Assembly (NCBI GenBank): GCA_937922435.1
Contig: CAKZVT010000025.1
Span: 14,706 to 78,705, forward strand
Direction: 5' to 3'
Source: an uncultured Prevotella sp.
GTDB taxonomy: Bacteria; Bacteroidota; Bacteroidia; Bacteroidales; Bacteroidaceae
Length of the DNA: 64,000 nucleotides
Every line of letters starts with the position of its first letter. Position 1 is the first letter of the stretch. Made by a program: the position numbers and the translations under genes. This document shows, in pieces, positions 35,759 through 43,560 of this stretch. Under the pieces are notes generated by a model that made no database searches, had not been told where the DNA came from, and worked only from the letters and a program-made list of their open reading frames with translations.

Positions 35759-37076
35759 ACTTCTTTATTTTGTTGTACAGCGTCTGGCGCGTCACCCCGA
35801 GCTTCGCCGCCACCTGCGAGAGGTTGCCCCCGCAGTCGCGTATTGTCTTGCCGATAAGCCTGCTCTCCATCTCGTCGATGGTCTGCACCTCCTCCAAAGG
35901 TTTTTCGCGCAGGGGCGTTTCGCCGTTTATGCCGTCCTCGTCAATGGCCGTTCCGTCGCTAAGTATTACCGCCTTCTCCACCGCATGCTGCAGTTCGCGT
36001 ATGTTGCCGTACCACGGCAGAGCCTTCATCTTTCGCTCGGCATCGGGCGTGAAGCTCATTTCGGGCTTGTTGTACATCGTGGCATAGCGGTCGAGGAAGA
36101 GCCTCGCCAACGCCGGTATGTCCTCGCTGCGCTCGCGCAGGGGCGGCAGGTGCAGGTGTATTGTGTTGATGCGGTAGAGCAAGTCCTCGCGGAACTCGCC
36201 CCGAGATACCATCTGCTGAAGGTCGCGGTTGGTGGCGCAGATGAGCCTTACGTCAATGGGAATAGCCTTCGTACCGCCCACGCGCACTATGCTGCGCCGT
36301 TGCAGGGCTGTCAAAAGTTTGGCCTGGAGGGCGTAGTCGAGGTTGCCTATTTCGTCGAGAAACAGCGTTCCGCCGTCGGCCAGCTCGAATTTGCCGGGCT
36401 TGTCGGCCTTCGCGTCGGTGAACGCTCCCTTCACATGGCCGAACAGTTCGCTCTCAAACAGCGTGCCGGTTATGGCTCCCATGTCTACTGGCAGCATCTT
36501 GGCGGCCGCCCGACGCGACAGTCTGTGTATTTCGTTTGCAAGCACTTCCTTGCCCGTACCGTTCTCGCCGGTGAGCAATATGTTGGCGTCTGTGGCTGCA
36601 ACCTTCTCCACCGTGGCCTTCAGTTCAAGCATACGGGGCGACGCTCCCCACAGCATGCGGCTCTCGCTGCGGCCAGCCGCGTCCTTTTGCGGCTGCGCCT
36701 TGCGGTAGGCGTCGGTCAAAACAGCCCGCAGCTTGGCGTTGTCAAACGGCTTGACAACAAAGTCCGCCGCACCTTCTTTCAGCCCTGTGACGGCCAGTTC
36801 GATGTCGGCATAAGCCGTGAAGAGCACCACTTGCGCCTGCGGCCTTAGCTTCTTGATTTGGCGCAGCCAGTACAGGCCCTCGTTGCCGTTGTTGACGCCG
36901 CTCTGGAAGTTCATGTCGAGCAGCACCACGTCGGGCTTGTCGTCGCGCAGCCGGGCAGGAATGTTGCCCGGGTTCGCCACGGCCACGATGTTCTCGAACG
37001 TGTCTTCGAGCAGCACCTTGACGGCAGTCAGTATGTTGCGGTTGTCGTCCGCTATGAGGATTGTTCCTTGTTTCAT
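35748..37076 (-). CDS. NtrC-family sigma-54-dependent response regulator
   Basis: A 442-residue regulator. The receiver domain has Asp54 as phosphoacceptor (VVLLDMNF), with acidic pair DD at 10-11 and Lys in FVVKPFD. The AAA+ domain has Walker A GENGTGKE, a sigma-54 contact loop GAFTDA (the usual form is GAFTGA), and Walker B GTLFLDEIGN. The C-terminal Fis-type helix-turn-helix ends GVTRQTLYNKIKKYGL. The start at 37076 (MKQGTILIADDN) is fixed by the receiver fold. Presumed target: the divergent export cluster from 37717, which has a -24/-12 promoter and dyad sites. Confidence 0.96.
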   Translation of the reverse strand: MKQGTILIADDNRNILTAVKVLLEDTFENIVAVANPGNIPARLRDDKPDVVLLDMNFQSGVNNGNEGLYWLRQIKKLRPQAQVVLFTAYADIELAVTGLKEGAADFVVKPFDNAKLRAVLTDAYRKAQPQKDAAGRSESRMLWGASPRMLELKATVEKVAATDANILLTGENGTGKEVLANEIHRLSRRAAAKMLPVDMGAITGTLFESELFGHVKGAFTDAKADKPGKFELADGGTLFLDEIGNLDYALQAKLLTALQRRSIVRVGGTKAIPIDVRLICATNRDLQQMVSRGEFREDLLYRINTIHLHLPPLRERSEDIPALARLFLDRYATMYNKPEMSFTPDAERKMKALPWYGNIRELQHAVEKAVILSDGTAIDEDGINGETPLREKPLEEVQTIDEMESRLIGKTIRDCGGNLSQVAAKLGVTRQTLYNKIKKYGL

Positions 37077-37083
37077 CGTGATG

Positions 37084-37113
37084 CAAAAGTAATACAAGCC
37101 ATGCAAAATGCAA
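37084..37113 (-). promoter_or_regulatory. Promoter for the regulator/kinase operon
   Basis: TACTTTTG (37084-37091, minus strand) with TTG 19 bp upstream (37111-37113), just before the ATG at 37076. Confidence 0.72.
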
Positions 37114-37187
37114 AATAAAACGACATGAAACTACTAACACATACATAACCATCGCTATTCTTTGCATACATATCCTGCTCCCAACAA

Positions 37188-37315
37188 GTCAGTTGGTAAT
37201 TGTCATTCCGCGCTCCGACGCGGAATCCAGTAAACATGTAAAACGTATGATTATATTGATTGTGTACACTGGATTCCGCGTCGGAGCGCGGAATGACGGT
37301 TACCAACCGACTTTT
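37188..37315. repeat. Long inverted repeat with CGGAATGACG ends
   Basis: Left arm 37188-37233 and right arm 37270-37315, about 46 bp each, read AAGTCAGTTGGTA...GCGGAATCCAGT and its complement, with an AT-rich 36-bp loop. It lies in the 640-bp gap 37077-37716 between the regulator and the export cluster. It looks like a small non-autonomous element or an extended hairpin; no second copy was seen in the window. Confidence 0.8.
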
Positions 37316-37408
37316 AGTATATAGGATTTAATTGACTGACGGCACAAATGTCCCGGTTTCCATCACTTTTTCTATTTTCTTGATTATCAACATCTTACAA
37401 ACGGCCTT

Positions 37409-37460
37409 GCAAAAGGTCATCTTTTGGCCTCTAAAAGATGGCCTTTTGCAAGGCGAAAGG
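37409..37460. repeat. AAAAGGCC palindrome array, block E (short)
   Basis: Two full units (GCAAAAGGTCATCTTTTGG, CTAAAAGATGGCCTTTTGC) and a partial third, preceded by TTGATTATCAACATC. The block ends just before the G/C-rich inverted repeat. Confidence 0.8.
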
Positions 37461-37468
37461 ACACATAT

Positions 37469-37587
37469 AAGCCCCCTCCTAACCTCCCCGAGGGGAGGAA
37501 ATAGGCTGTTTTTGTTTATTTACTAATTATGTTTACTTGCGGCTCCGCATCCTTTCTCCTCCCCTCGGGGAGGTTGGGAGGGGGCTT
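37469..37587. repeat. AGCCCCCTCC inverted repeat, copy 1
   Basis: Arms 37469-37499 and 37557-37587 are 31-bp inverted copies built on AAGCCCCCTCCTAACCTCCC and GAGGGGAGGA. Similar pairs lie at 40533-40650 and 48586-48676, each within the export cluster. It ends six bases before the first regulator dyad. Confidence 0.85.
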
Positions 37588-37593
37588 TTTCAC

Positions 37594-37631
37594 TGTCCAA
37601 TAATTTGTCACCGCTGTCTAATTATTAGACA
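37594..37631 (+). promoter_or_regulatory. Candidate enhancer dyads for the NtrC-like regulator
   Basis: A perfect 17-bp dyad TGTCTAATTATTAGACA at 37615-37631, and an imperfect copy TGTCCAATAATTTGTCA at 37594-37610. Their centres are exactly 21 bp apart, two helical turns. They lie 83-120 bp upstream of the predicted sigma-54 start, the usual position for an NtrC-type activator. Confidence 0.7.
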
Positions 37632-37686
37632 ACACGCGCGGCACGCTATCACAGGTAAACACTTGTAGGCTAGCCGTTTACGCCTT

Positions 37687-37703
37687 TTGGCACGGTTTTG
37701 GCA
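37687..37703 (+). promoter_or_regulatory. Candidate sigma-54 (-24/-12) promoter of the export operon
   Basis: TTGGCACGGTTTTGGCA matches the consensus TGGCACG-N4-TTGCA with one mismatch in the -12 element. GG (37689-37690) and GC (37701-37702) are 12 bp apart, as required. The predicted start lies near 37714, only about 3 nt before the ATG at 37717, so the mRNA would be nearly leaderless. Confidence 0.65.
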
Positions 37704-37716
37704 TTTATTTTGGCGT

Positions 37717-39045
37717 ATGAACAAGAAATTTTCCATAATACTTTTGAGCCTCGCAGCCACCGTGGCGGCCACGGCGCAGCAGGCATGGACGCTCGACCAG
37801 TGCGTCGGCTACGCGCTGGAGCACGCCACGGAGGTGCGCAGGCAGCACATCGAACAGCGGCAGAAGCGCGTAGACTACCGCACGGCCCTGCTCGACTTCC
37901 TGCCCCACTTGTCGGCCGACGTCGGTGCACAGTACAACTGGGGACGCAACATCGACCCGGAGACCAACACATATAATAATGTGACGACGTTCAACAACTA
38001 CTACCAGCTGACGGCCTCAATGCCGCTCTTCGACGGCGGACAGACGTGGAACGCGCTGCGCAAGGCGCGGCTGGCGAAGCGCACTTCGGCCACAGCCTTG
38101 CAGAAGGCGCAGGACGACAAGGCCATCGACATTATGCAGAAGTTCGTTGAAGCCGTCTACGCCATTAAGTCAATCAGCCTCATGCAGGCCAAGCTCGACG
38201 ACTCGCAGGCGTTGCTCCGCAAGACGCGCCGCCTCTACGAGCTGGGCGAAAAGAGCCGCCCCGACGTGGTGCAGATGGAGAGCCAGGTGGCCGAAGACGA
38301 CTACAACCTGCTTCACCAGCGCAACACGGCACGCCTGGCTGTGCTTGCCCTGAAGTCGGCCATGAACTATCCGGCCTCCGAGCAGCTGCCGCTTGACACT
38401 CTCTTCGCCGCCAAACCATGCGCCATACCCGGCCACGAGGCCATCGACTACTCGGCCATCGCCGCCAAACCCGACGTGACCATAGCCGAAGCCAACGCCG
38501 AGACGGCACGCTTGGACTGGAAGATGCAGCGCGCCTCGCTGCTGCCTTCGCTCTATTTGGGCGGCGGCGTATCGACAAGTTACTACAAGAACATTACCAA
38601 CGGCATGGCCGTCGACGGCTTCCGGGCGCAGATGCGCAACAACCTCGGCGAGTATGTCTACGTCACCTTGTCAATACCCCTGTTCTCGCCAAGCTCGTGG
38701 CGCAGCGTGAAACGCGCCAAGGCCGACTACCACCTGGCGCGGCTCGACGTGGAAGACGCACGCCGCAAGCTGGAGGACGACGCCCGGCAAGCCGTAACCG
38801 ACTATGAGGGGTACGTCCGCGAGCAGCGGCAGATGGAGCGCAAGGCGGCCTCCGACTCGCTGGCCTACCGCCTGTCGTACCGAAAATATGAGGAAGGGAT
38901 GCTCTCGACGTTCGACCTTCACGAGGCATCGCAGACCTATCTCGAGAGCCGCATCACGCTGCTGCAAATGCAGATGATGGCCGCAATAAAGCAAAGACTT
39001 GTCAACTATTACATCAACAACGAACCGTTATGGACATCAAATTAG
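37717..39045 (+). CDS. TolC-family outer-membrane efflux protein
   Basis: A 442-residue channel protein with a signal peptide (MNKKFSIILLSLAATVAATA, cleaved before QQAWTLDQC). Typical helical-barrel repeats include SADVGAQYNWGRNIDP, the periplasmic helices and ERKAASDSLAYRLSYRKYEEGMLSTFDLHEA near the C-terminus. It forms the outer-membrane exit duct of the export system. It is first in the operon and overlaps the adaptor gene by 16 bp. Sigma-54 control is predicted from the promoter. Length is typical (about 440). Confidence 0.94.
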   Translation: MNKKFSIILLSLAATVAATAQQAWTLDQCVGYALEHATEVRRQHIEQRQKRVDYRTALLDFLPHLSADVGAQYNWGRNIDPETNTYNNVTTFNNYYQLTASMPLFDGGQTWNALRKARLAKRTSATALQKAQDDKAIDIMQKFVEAVYAIKSISLMQAKLDDSQALLRKTRRLYELGEKSRPDVVQMESQVAEDDYNLLHQRNTARLAVLALKSAMNYPASEQLPLDTLFAAKPCAIPGHEAIDYSAIAAKPDVTIAEANAETARLDWKMQRASLLPSLYLGGGVSTSYYKNITNGMAVDGFRAQMRNNLGEYVYVTLSIPLFSPSSWRSVKRAKADYHLARLDVEDARRKLEDDARQAVTDYEGYVREQRQMERKAASDSLAYRLSYRKYEEGMLSTFDLHEASQTYLESRITLLQMQMMAAIKQRLVNYYINNEPLWTSN

Positions 39046-40283
39046 AACAGAAGAAGTACCGCATACCGAAAAGATACCGCCCGCTCGTCATCGGCGGCGC
39101 GGCGGTAGTGGCCGTATTGGTGTGGCTCGCGCTTGGAAACTTCTCGTCAACCCTGCGCGTCGACCGCCGCGGACTTAGCATAGGCGAGGTCAAGGACGCA
39201 CAGTTTGACGACTATGTGAGCGTGGACGGCAGCGTAGTGCCCATCCAGGTAGTGCAGATTTCGCCCGAAGAGGGCGGCGTTGTGCTTGAAAAGGTGCTCG
39301 AAGAGGGCGCTCACGTGAAGAAGGGCGATGTCATAATACGCCTCAACAACTCAAACCTCGACCTGCAAATACTCAACGCCGAGAGCGAGCTGGCCGAGAA
39401 ACAGAACATGCTGCGCAGCACGCAGCTGTCCTTGGAGCAGGACAACCTCAACAACCGCAACGAGGCTTTGCAGCTCAAGATGGACGTGCAGGCCAAGCGG
39501 CGAGCCTTCAACCACCAGTCGGCTCTGTACAAAGAGGAGCTGAACTCGCGCGAAGAGTACCTTAAAGCGAAGGAAGACTACGAGCTGGCGGTGCAGAAGA
39601 ACGAGCTAATCCAGCAGCGGTTGGCTAAGACCAAGGAGCTTAACCGCGCCCAGGTGGCGCAAATGTCGAGCGACCTGGCGTCCATGCGCAAGAACGTCGA
39701 GCTGGTACGCGAACGCAAGGCGAAGCTGGACGTGCGCTCGACCATCGACGGCGAAATCGGCCTTCTCGACGTTGAACTGGGCCAAAGCATATCGCCGGGG
39801 CAGAAGGTGGGCGTAGTCAACGACCTGAGCGACTACAAGGTGGAGGCGCAGGTCGACGAACATTACATCGACCGGGTGCACACGGGACTGCAAGCCACGT
39901 TCGAGCAGAACGGCAAGAAGTATCTTTTGCGCGTGCGCAAGGTGTTCCCGGAGGTGCGCGAGGGGCGTTTCAAAATAGACTTCGTGTTCACCGGCGAGCG
40001 GCCTAAGAACATACGCACGGGTCAGACGTACTACATCGACCTGCAACTGGGTGAGGCCAAGAAGGCCGTAATCATCCCCAAGGGCACTTTCTACAGCGTT
40101 ACTGGCGGCTCATGGATATTCGTTCTCGACAAGGAAGGGCGCAAGGCGTACCGCCGCAACATACGCATAGGCCGGCAGAACCCCCAGTATTACGAGGTGC
40201 TTGAGGGTCTTGAACCTGGCGAACGGGTCATCGTAAGCGGCTACGAGGGGTACAAGGACAACGATGTGCTGGTGCTGGAATGA
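39030..40283 (+). CDS. HlyD/MFP-family periplasmic adaptor
   Basis: A 417-residue adaptor anchored by one helix (about 21-40, PLVIGGAAVVAVLVWLALG). It is followed by a lipoyl-type hairpin (about 70-110, IQVVQISPEEGGVVLEKVLEE), a long coiled-coil hairpin (about 115-240, with RNEALQLKMDVQAKRRAFN), the second half of the lipoyl domain (IDGEIGLLDVELGQSISPGQKVG) and beta-barrel parts. It links the inner-membrane ABC permeases to the TolC-like exit. It starts inside the tolC-like gene (16-bp overlap), so the two are translated together. Confidence 0.95.
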   Translation: MDIKLEQKKYRIPKRYRPLVIGGAAVVAVLVWLALGNFSSTLRVDRRGLSIGEVKDAQFDDYVSVDGSVVPIQVVQISPEEGGVVLEKVLEEGAHVKKGDVIIRLNNSNLDLQILNAESELAEKQNMLRSTQLSLEQDNLNNRNEALQLKMDVQAKRRAFNHQSALYKEELNSREEYLKAKEDYELAVQKNELIQQRLAKTKELNRAQVAQMSSDLASMRKNVELVRERKAKLDVRSTIDGEIGLLDVELGQSISPGQKVGVVNDLSDYKVEAQVDEHYIDRVHTGLQATFEQNGKKYLLRVRKVFPEVREGRFKIDFVFTGERPKNIRTGQTYYIDLQLGEAKKAVIIPKGTFYSVTGGSWIFVLDKEGRKAYRRNIRIGRQNPQYYEVLEGLEPGERVIVSGYEGYKDNDVLVLE

Positions 40284-40309
40284 AGCAGACACCCACCCCA
40301 GCCCTGCCT

Positions 40310-40345
40310 AACACCCACCCCTGCCCTCCCAAAGGGAGGGAGCTT
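40310..40345. repeat. Single arm of a CACCCACCCCAGCCCTCCC repeat
   Basis: ACACCCACCCCTGCCCTCCCAAAGGGAGGGAGCTT-type sequence after the adaptor stop. The bases that follow (GAATGCTTTG...GTGGCGTAT) are repeated after permease 1 (43096 onward). Confidence 0.7.
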
Positions 40346-40416
40346 AGAATGCTTTGAGCGGTGGCGTATCTGGCATATTCGGCTCATCTGTCCTATTGGG
40401 CTTAGTCAACGGTTTT

Positions 40417-40502
40417 GTAAAAGATGGCCTTTTAGGCTGCAAAAGGCCATCAATTGCAGGCCAAAAGGCCACCTTTTAGAGGCTAAAAGACAGCCTTTTA
40501 GA
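40417..40502. repeat. AAAAGGCC palindrome array, block F
   Basis: Four units (GTAAAAGATGGCCTTTTAG, GCAAAAGGCCATCAATTGC, CCAAAAGGCCACCTTTTAG, CTAAAAGACAGCCTTTTAG) about 21 bp apart, followed by GCTGATAATCAATAG. It lies in the 384-bp gap 40284-40667, which also holds two G/C-rich repeats and no gene. Confidence 0.85.
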
Positions 40503-40532
40503 AAACAGCTGATAATCAATAGATTAAACAGC

Positions 40533-40650
40533 AGCCCCCTCCCGACCTCCCCGAGGGGAGGAGAATGGATGCGAAACAATAAGTAAACATTATATATCAA
40601 TAAACACAAGCTACCAAGTTCCTCCCCTCGGGGAGGTTAGGAGGGGGCTT
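40533..40650. repeat. AGCCCCCTCC inverted repeat, copy 2
   Basis: Arms 40533-40563 and 40618-40650, about 31 bp, almost the same as copy 1 at 37469-37587. It ends 18 bp before the permease 1 ATG. Confidence 0.85.
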
Positions 40651-40667
40651 CAAAACCACATAGAACA

Positions 40668-43025
40668 ATGTCAAACTTCAACCTTAAAAGCTACTTCACG
40701 TTCCTTTCGCGGAACAAGGCGTACACGGCGGTAAACGTATTCGGACTGGCCGTAAGCCTGATGTTCGTCATCATAATAGGCGTGTACACATGGCAGGAGT
40801 ACAGCGTTGACCGCCAGCACAGCAAGGCGAAGCGCATCTACAACATAGGCCTCAACATGGACGACGGCGCATGGCGCACGGCCAACTGCCACCACGGGGT
40901 GCTGCGTTACCTGCGCTCCCACTACCCGGAAATAGAACAGACGTGCGGCTTTACGGCAGGAGGACTGAAGCTGAAGGACAACGGCAACTTCGTCAACCTG
41001 TACGTACTGGAGGCCGACTCGACGTTTTTCTCCATGTTCGACTACCCCCTCCTGCACGGCAACCGCGCCACTTGCCTCGCCCAGAAGGGCAACATCGTGC
41101 TGACGGAGAGCTTCGCGCGCCGCTTCTTCGGCACTGACGACGTTGTTGGACGCACCGTGACGACCGCCGACAACCAGCATTTCCGCGTAACGGGGGTGGT
41201 CAAAGACTTTGACAACACCATCATCGACAAGGACATAGAGGGCGTAATCGACTTCTCATATACCACCAACGACGCCAACAAGGACGTAAACTTTCCCAAC
41301 ATGGTGAACTTAACCGGTGCAGCATCGTTCGTCCAGGTGCGCGAAGGCTGCGACTTCGCGGCCAAGCAGAAGGACGTTGACGCCTTCTTCCAGACGTTCT
41401 GGCCGGGCTACCATCCTATCCTTACGCGCTTAGACAGGCTGTATTTCTCGGGGCTTGACGCCTTCCTCATGCAGACGGGCAACCTTACGTTGGTTAAGAT
41501 TTTGTTCGCCGTCGGCGTGGTAATCCTGCTCTTCTCCATAATGAACTACGTCAACCTGACCGTCGCCCAAAGCGGTTACAGGGCACGCGAGATGGCTACG
41601 CGCCGCCTCTTCGGCTGCCAGAAGACAGCCGTCGGCGCCAACATGTTCATGGAGTCGGCGGTGATGTGCCTGCTGTCGCTCGTCATCGCTGTGGCGTTGG
41701 CCTGCGTCTGTGCGCCTTATGCAGGCCGGCTCTTGGACACAAAGCTCGACACCGGCATGCTGGCAAGTCCGCAGGCGGTGGGCATCATCATAGTGTTCGT
41801 GCTCTTGGTAAGTTTCTTGGCAGGCGTGCTTCCTGCCACGATACTGTCACGGGTGAAGCCTATCGAGGTGGTACGCGGCACGTTCACCAAGCAGACCAAG
41901 ATGCTCTTCTCGCGCGTTTTCATAACCGTGCAGAATGTAATAACCATCACGATGCTGGCCTGCGCCCTCATCATGTCGTTCCAGATGCGGTATCTTATGA
42001 ACGCTCCGCTCGGCTTCAACACCGAGAACATCATCTGCATAGAGTATCCCGACGACTATACCAGCCAGCATTCGGGCGAGTTTGAGAACCGCCTTCGCGC
42101 CCTGCCGTTCGTCAAGGCAGTAGCTCCGTCATACGGAACGCCGGCCAGCGGCGGCAACAACCGCACCGTGAAGTTTAACGAGAAAGAGCCGGAATGGTCG
42201 TTCCAGTTCATCAGCGGCACGCCCGAGATGATGAAAATCTACGGCCTTACGCTGAAAAACGACCTGCACGCCGAGGGCGACAGCATCGTCTACCTTAACG
42301 ACATGGCCTTGCAGGGGTTGCAGATGAAACCCACGGACAGGCATTTAAGCAACCGATATGACATGATTTGCTACAGCTACTTCAAGTCCGGTGCGCAGTT
42401 CGGAGGCGTGCTCAACGATTTCCGCATACGCAACATACTCGAAGAGCAGCACCCGATGCTCGTGCAAGTATGCAACAAGGTGGAAGAGCCTTGGCACATA
42501 TCAATCCTCGTAGAGGGCGACCCTGTGGAGGCATACGCCGAAATAAAGAAGGTGTACAAGGAGCTGTTCCACGAGGAAGTGGACGAGGTGTCACCGCCGT
42601 TCATCGACAAGCAGGTGCAGGTATGCTTCGAGCTGGAGCGGCGCATTACACAAATAGTAACGCTCTTCGCCTTCGTCGCCATAGTAATATCGCTGCTCGG
42701 GCTGGTCGCAATGTCAACGTACTTCATCCAGCAAAGGGCAAAGGAAATAGCCATACGCAAGGTGTTCGGCTCTACGGGCAACCAAATCCGCACGCGCCTC
42801 ATACGTTCCTTCCTGCTGTATGTAGGCATAGCGTTCGTCATAGCCGTGCCCATTATCGTGCACTTCATGAGCAACTGGCTTTCACGATGCAGCTACCGCA
42901 TCACGTGGTGGCCGTACATCATAGTGGCAGGCGTGCTCGTGCTGCTCATCAGCTACGCCGCCGTGGCCGTGCAGAGCTGGCTCGCGGCTGGAGAAAACCC
43001 GGTGAAGAATATTAAGCAGGAGTAA
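40668..43025 (+). CDS. FtsX-type ABC transporter permease 1 (785 aa)
   Basis: A large permease of the MacB/FtsX kind: N-terminal helix (about 18-40, AYTAVNVFGLAVSLMFVIIIG), a MacB-type periplasmic region (about 45-265), and two FtsX blocks. The first block is about 270-400 (VVILLFSIMNYVNLTVAQSGYRAREMATRRLFG) and the second about 665-780, ending NPVKNIKQE. It presumably moves substrate into the periplasm-spanning duct with the shared ATPase at 48.7 kb. It is 57-60% like permease 2 by eye in most parts, but the 3' part is almost identical at base level (see findings). Confidence 0.95.
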   Translation: MSNFNLKSYFTFLSRNKAYTAVNVFGLAVSLMFVIIIGVYTWQEYSVDRQHSKAKRIYNIGLNMDDGAWRTANCHHGVLRYLRSHYPEIEQTCGFTAGGLKLKDNGNFVNLYVLEADSTFFSMFDYPLLHGNRATCLAQKGNIVLTESFARRFFGTDDVVGRTVTTADNQHFRVTGVVKDFDNTIIDKDIEGVIDFSYTTNDANKDVNFPNMVNLTGAASFVQVREGCDFAAKQKDVDAFFQTFWPGYHPILTRLDRLYFSGLDAFLMQTGNLTLVKILFAVGVVILLFSIMNYVNLTVAQSGYRAREMATRRLFGCQKTAVGANMFMESAVMCLLSLVIAVALACVCAPYAGRLLDTKLDTGMLASPQAVGIIIVFVLLVSFLAGVLPATILSRVKPIEVVRGTFTKQTKMLFSRVFITVQNVITITMLACALIMSFQMRYLMNAPLGFNTENIICIEYPDDYTSQHSGEFENRLRALPFVKAVAPSYGTPASGGNNRTVKFNEKEPEWSFQFISGTPEMMKIYGLTLKNDLHAEGDSIVYLNDMALQGLQMKPTDRHLSNRYDMICYSYFKSGAQFGGVLNDFRIRNILEEQHPMLVQVCNKVEEPWHISILVEGDPVEAYAEIKKVYKELFHEEVDEVSPPFIDKQVQVCFELERRITQIVTLFAFVAIVISLLGLVAMSTYFIQQRAKEIAIRKVFGSTGNQIRTRLIRSFLLYVGIAFVIAVPIIVHFMSNWLSRCSYRITWWPYIIVAGVLVLLISYAAVAVQSWLAAGENPVKNIKQE

Positions 43026-43060
43026 AAATGAAAAACCTAACACCCAACCATACCAACCTA

Positions 43061-43199
43061 ACACCCACCCCAGCCCTCCCGAAGGGAGGGAGCTTAGAAT
43101 GCTTTGGGCAGTGGCGTATAGGGCATATTTGGTTCATTCGTCCCATAAAAAATGGTTACATACCAAGCTCCCTCCCTTCGGGAGGGCTGGGGTGGGTGT
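43061..43199. repeat. CACCCACCCCAGCCCTCCC inverted repeat, full element
   Basis: Arms 43061-43095 and 43165-43199 are inverted copies, with ACACCCACCCCAGCCCTCCC at one end. The core carries GAATGCTTTGGGCAGTGGCG, which also follows the adaptor gene at 40346. Single or degenerate arms occur at 60492-60537 and 63858-63892. Confidence 0.85.
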
Positions 43200-43210
43200 C
43201 CAATCGCATT

Positions 43211-43273
43211 GCAAAAGGTGGCCTTTCGGGCTGCAAAAGGCCACCTTTTAGAGGCCAAAAGGCGGTCTTTTGC
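43211..43273. repeat. AAAAGGCC palindrome array, block G
   Basis: Three units (GCAAAAGGTGGCCTTTCGG, GCAAAAGGCCACCTTTTAG, CCAAAAGGCGGTCTTTTGC) followed by GATAGGTAACATACTGATAATCAA, which recurs after block H. Confidence 0.85.
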
Positions 43274-43351
43274 AAGGCGATAGGTAACATACTGATAATC
43301 AAGACATTATAAGAATGGCAGAAAATGATGACAACATGCCGGGGCGAACAC

Positions 43352-43473
43352 CCTTTGTAGGGACATAATTCATTATGTCCGCGCGTTTTGAAAAAACGCA
43401 TCTACAAGACATACTCACATAAGATACGCCTCTTTGAGGCGTGCGGACATAATGAATTATGTCCCTACAAAGG
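43352..43473. mobile_element. Inverted-repeat element (MITE-like), copy 2
   Basis: Perfect 31-bp terminal inverted repeats (43352-43382 and 43443-43473) that begin CCTTTGTAGGGACATAATTC and end in the complement. The 60-bp interior has no gene. It shares the outer 18-20 bp and the GGACATAAT/ATTATGTCC core with copy 1 at 34382-34554. It lies in the 535-bp gap 43026-43560 between permease genes. Confidence 0.8.
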
Positions 43474-43560
43474 ATGGCAACGCGGCAAACTTCACCGTAA
43501 AACCGTATAACCGCACAACCCAATAACCGTATAAAAACAACTGTATAACCTCAATATACA

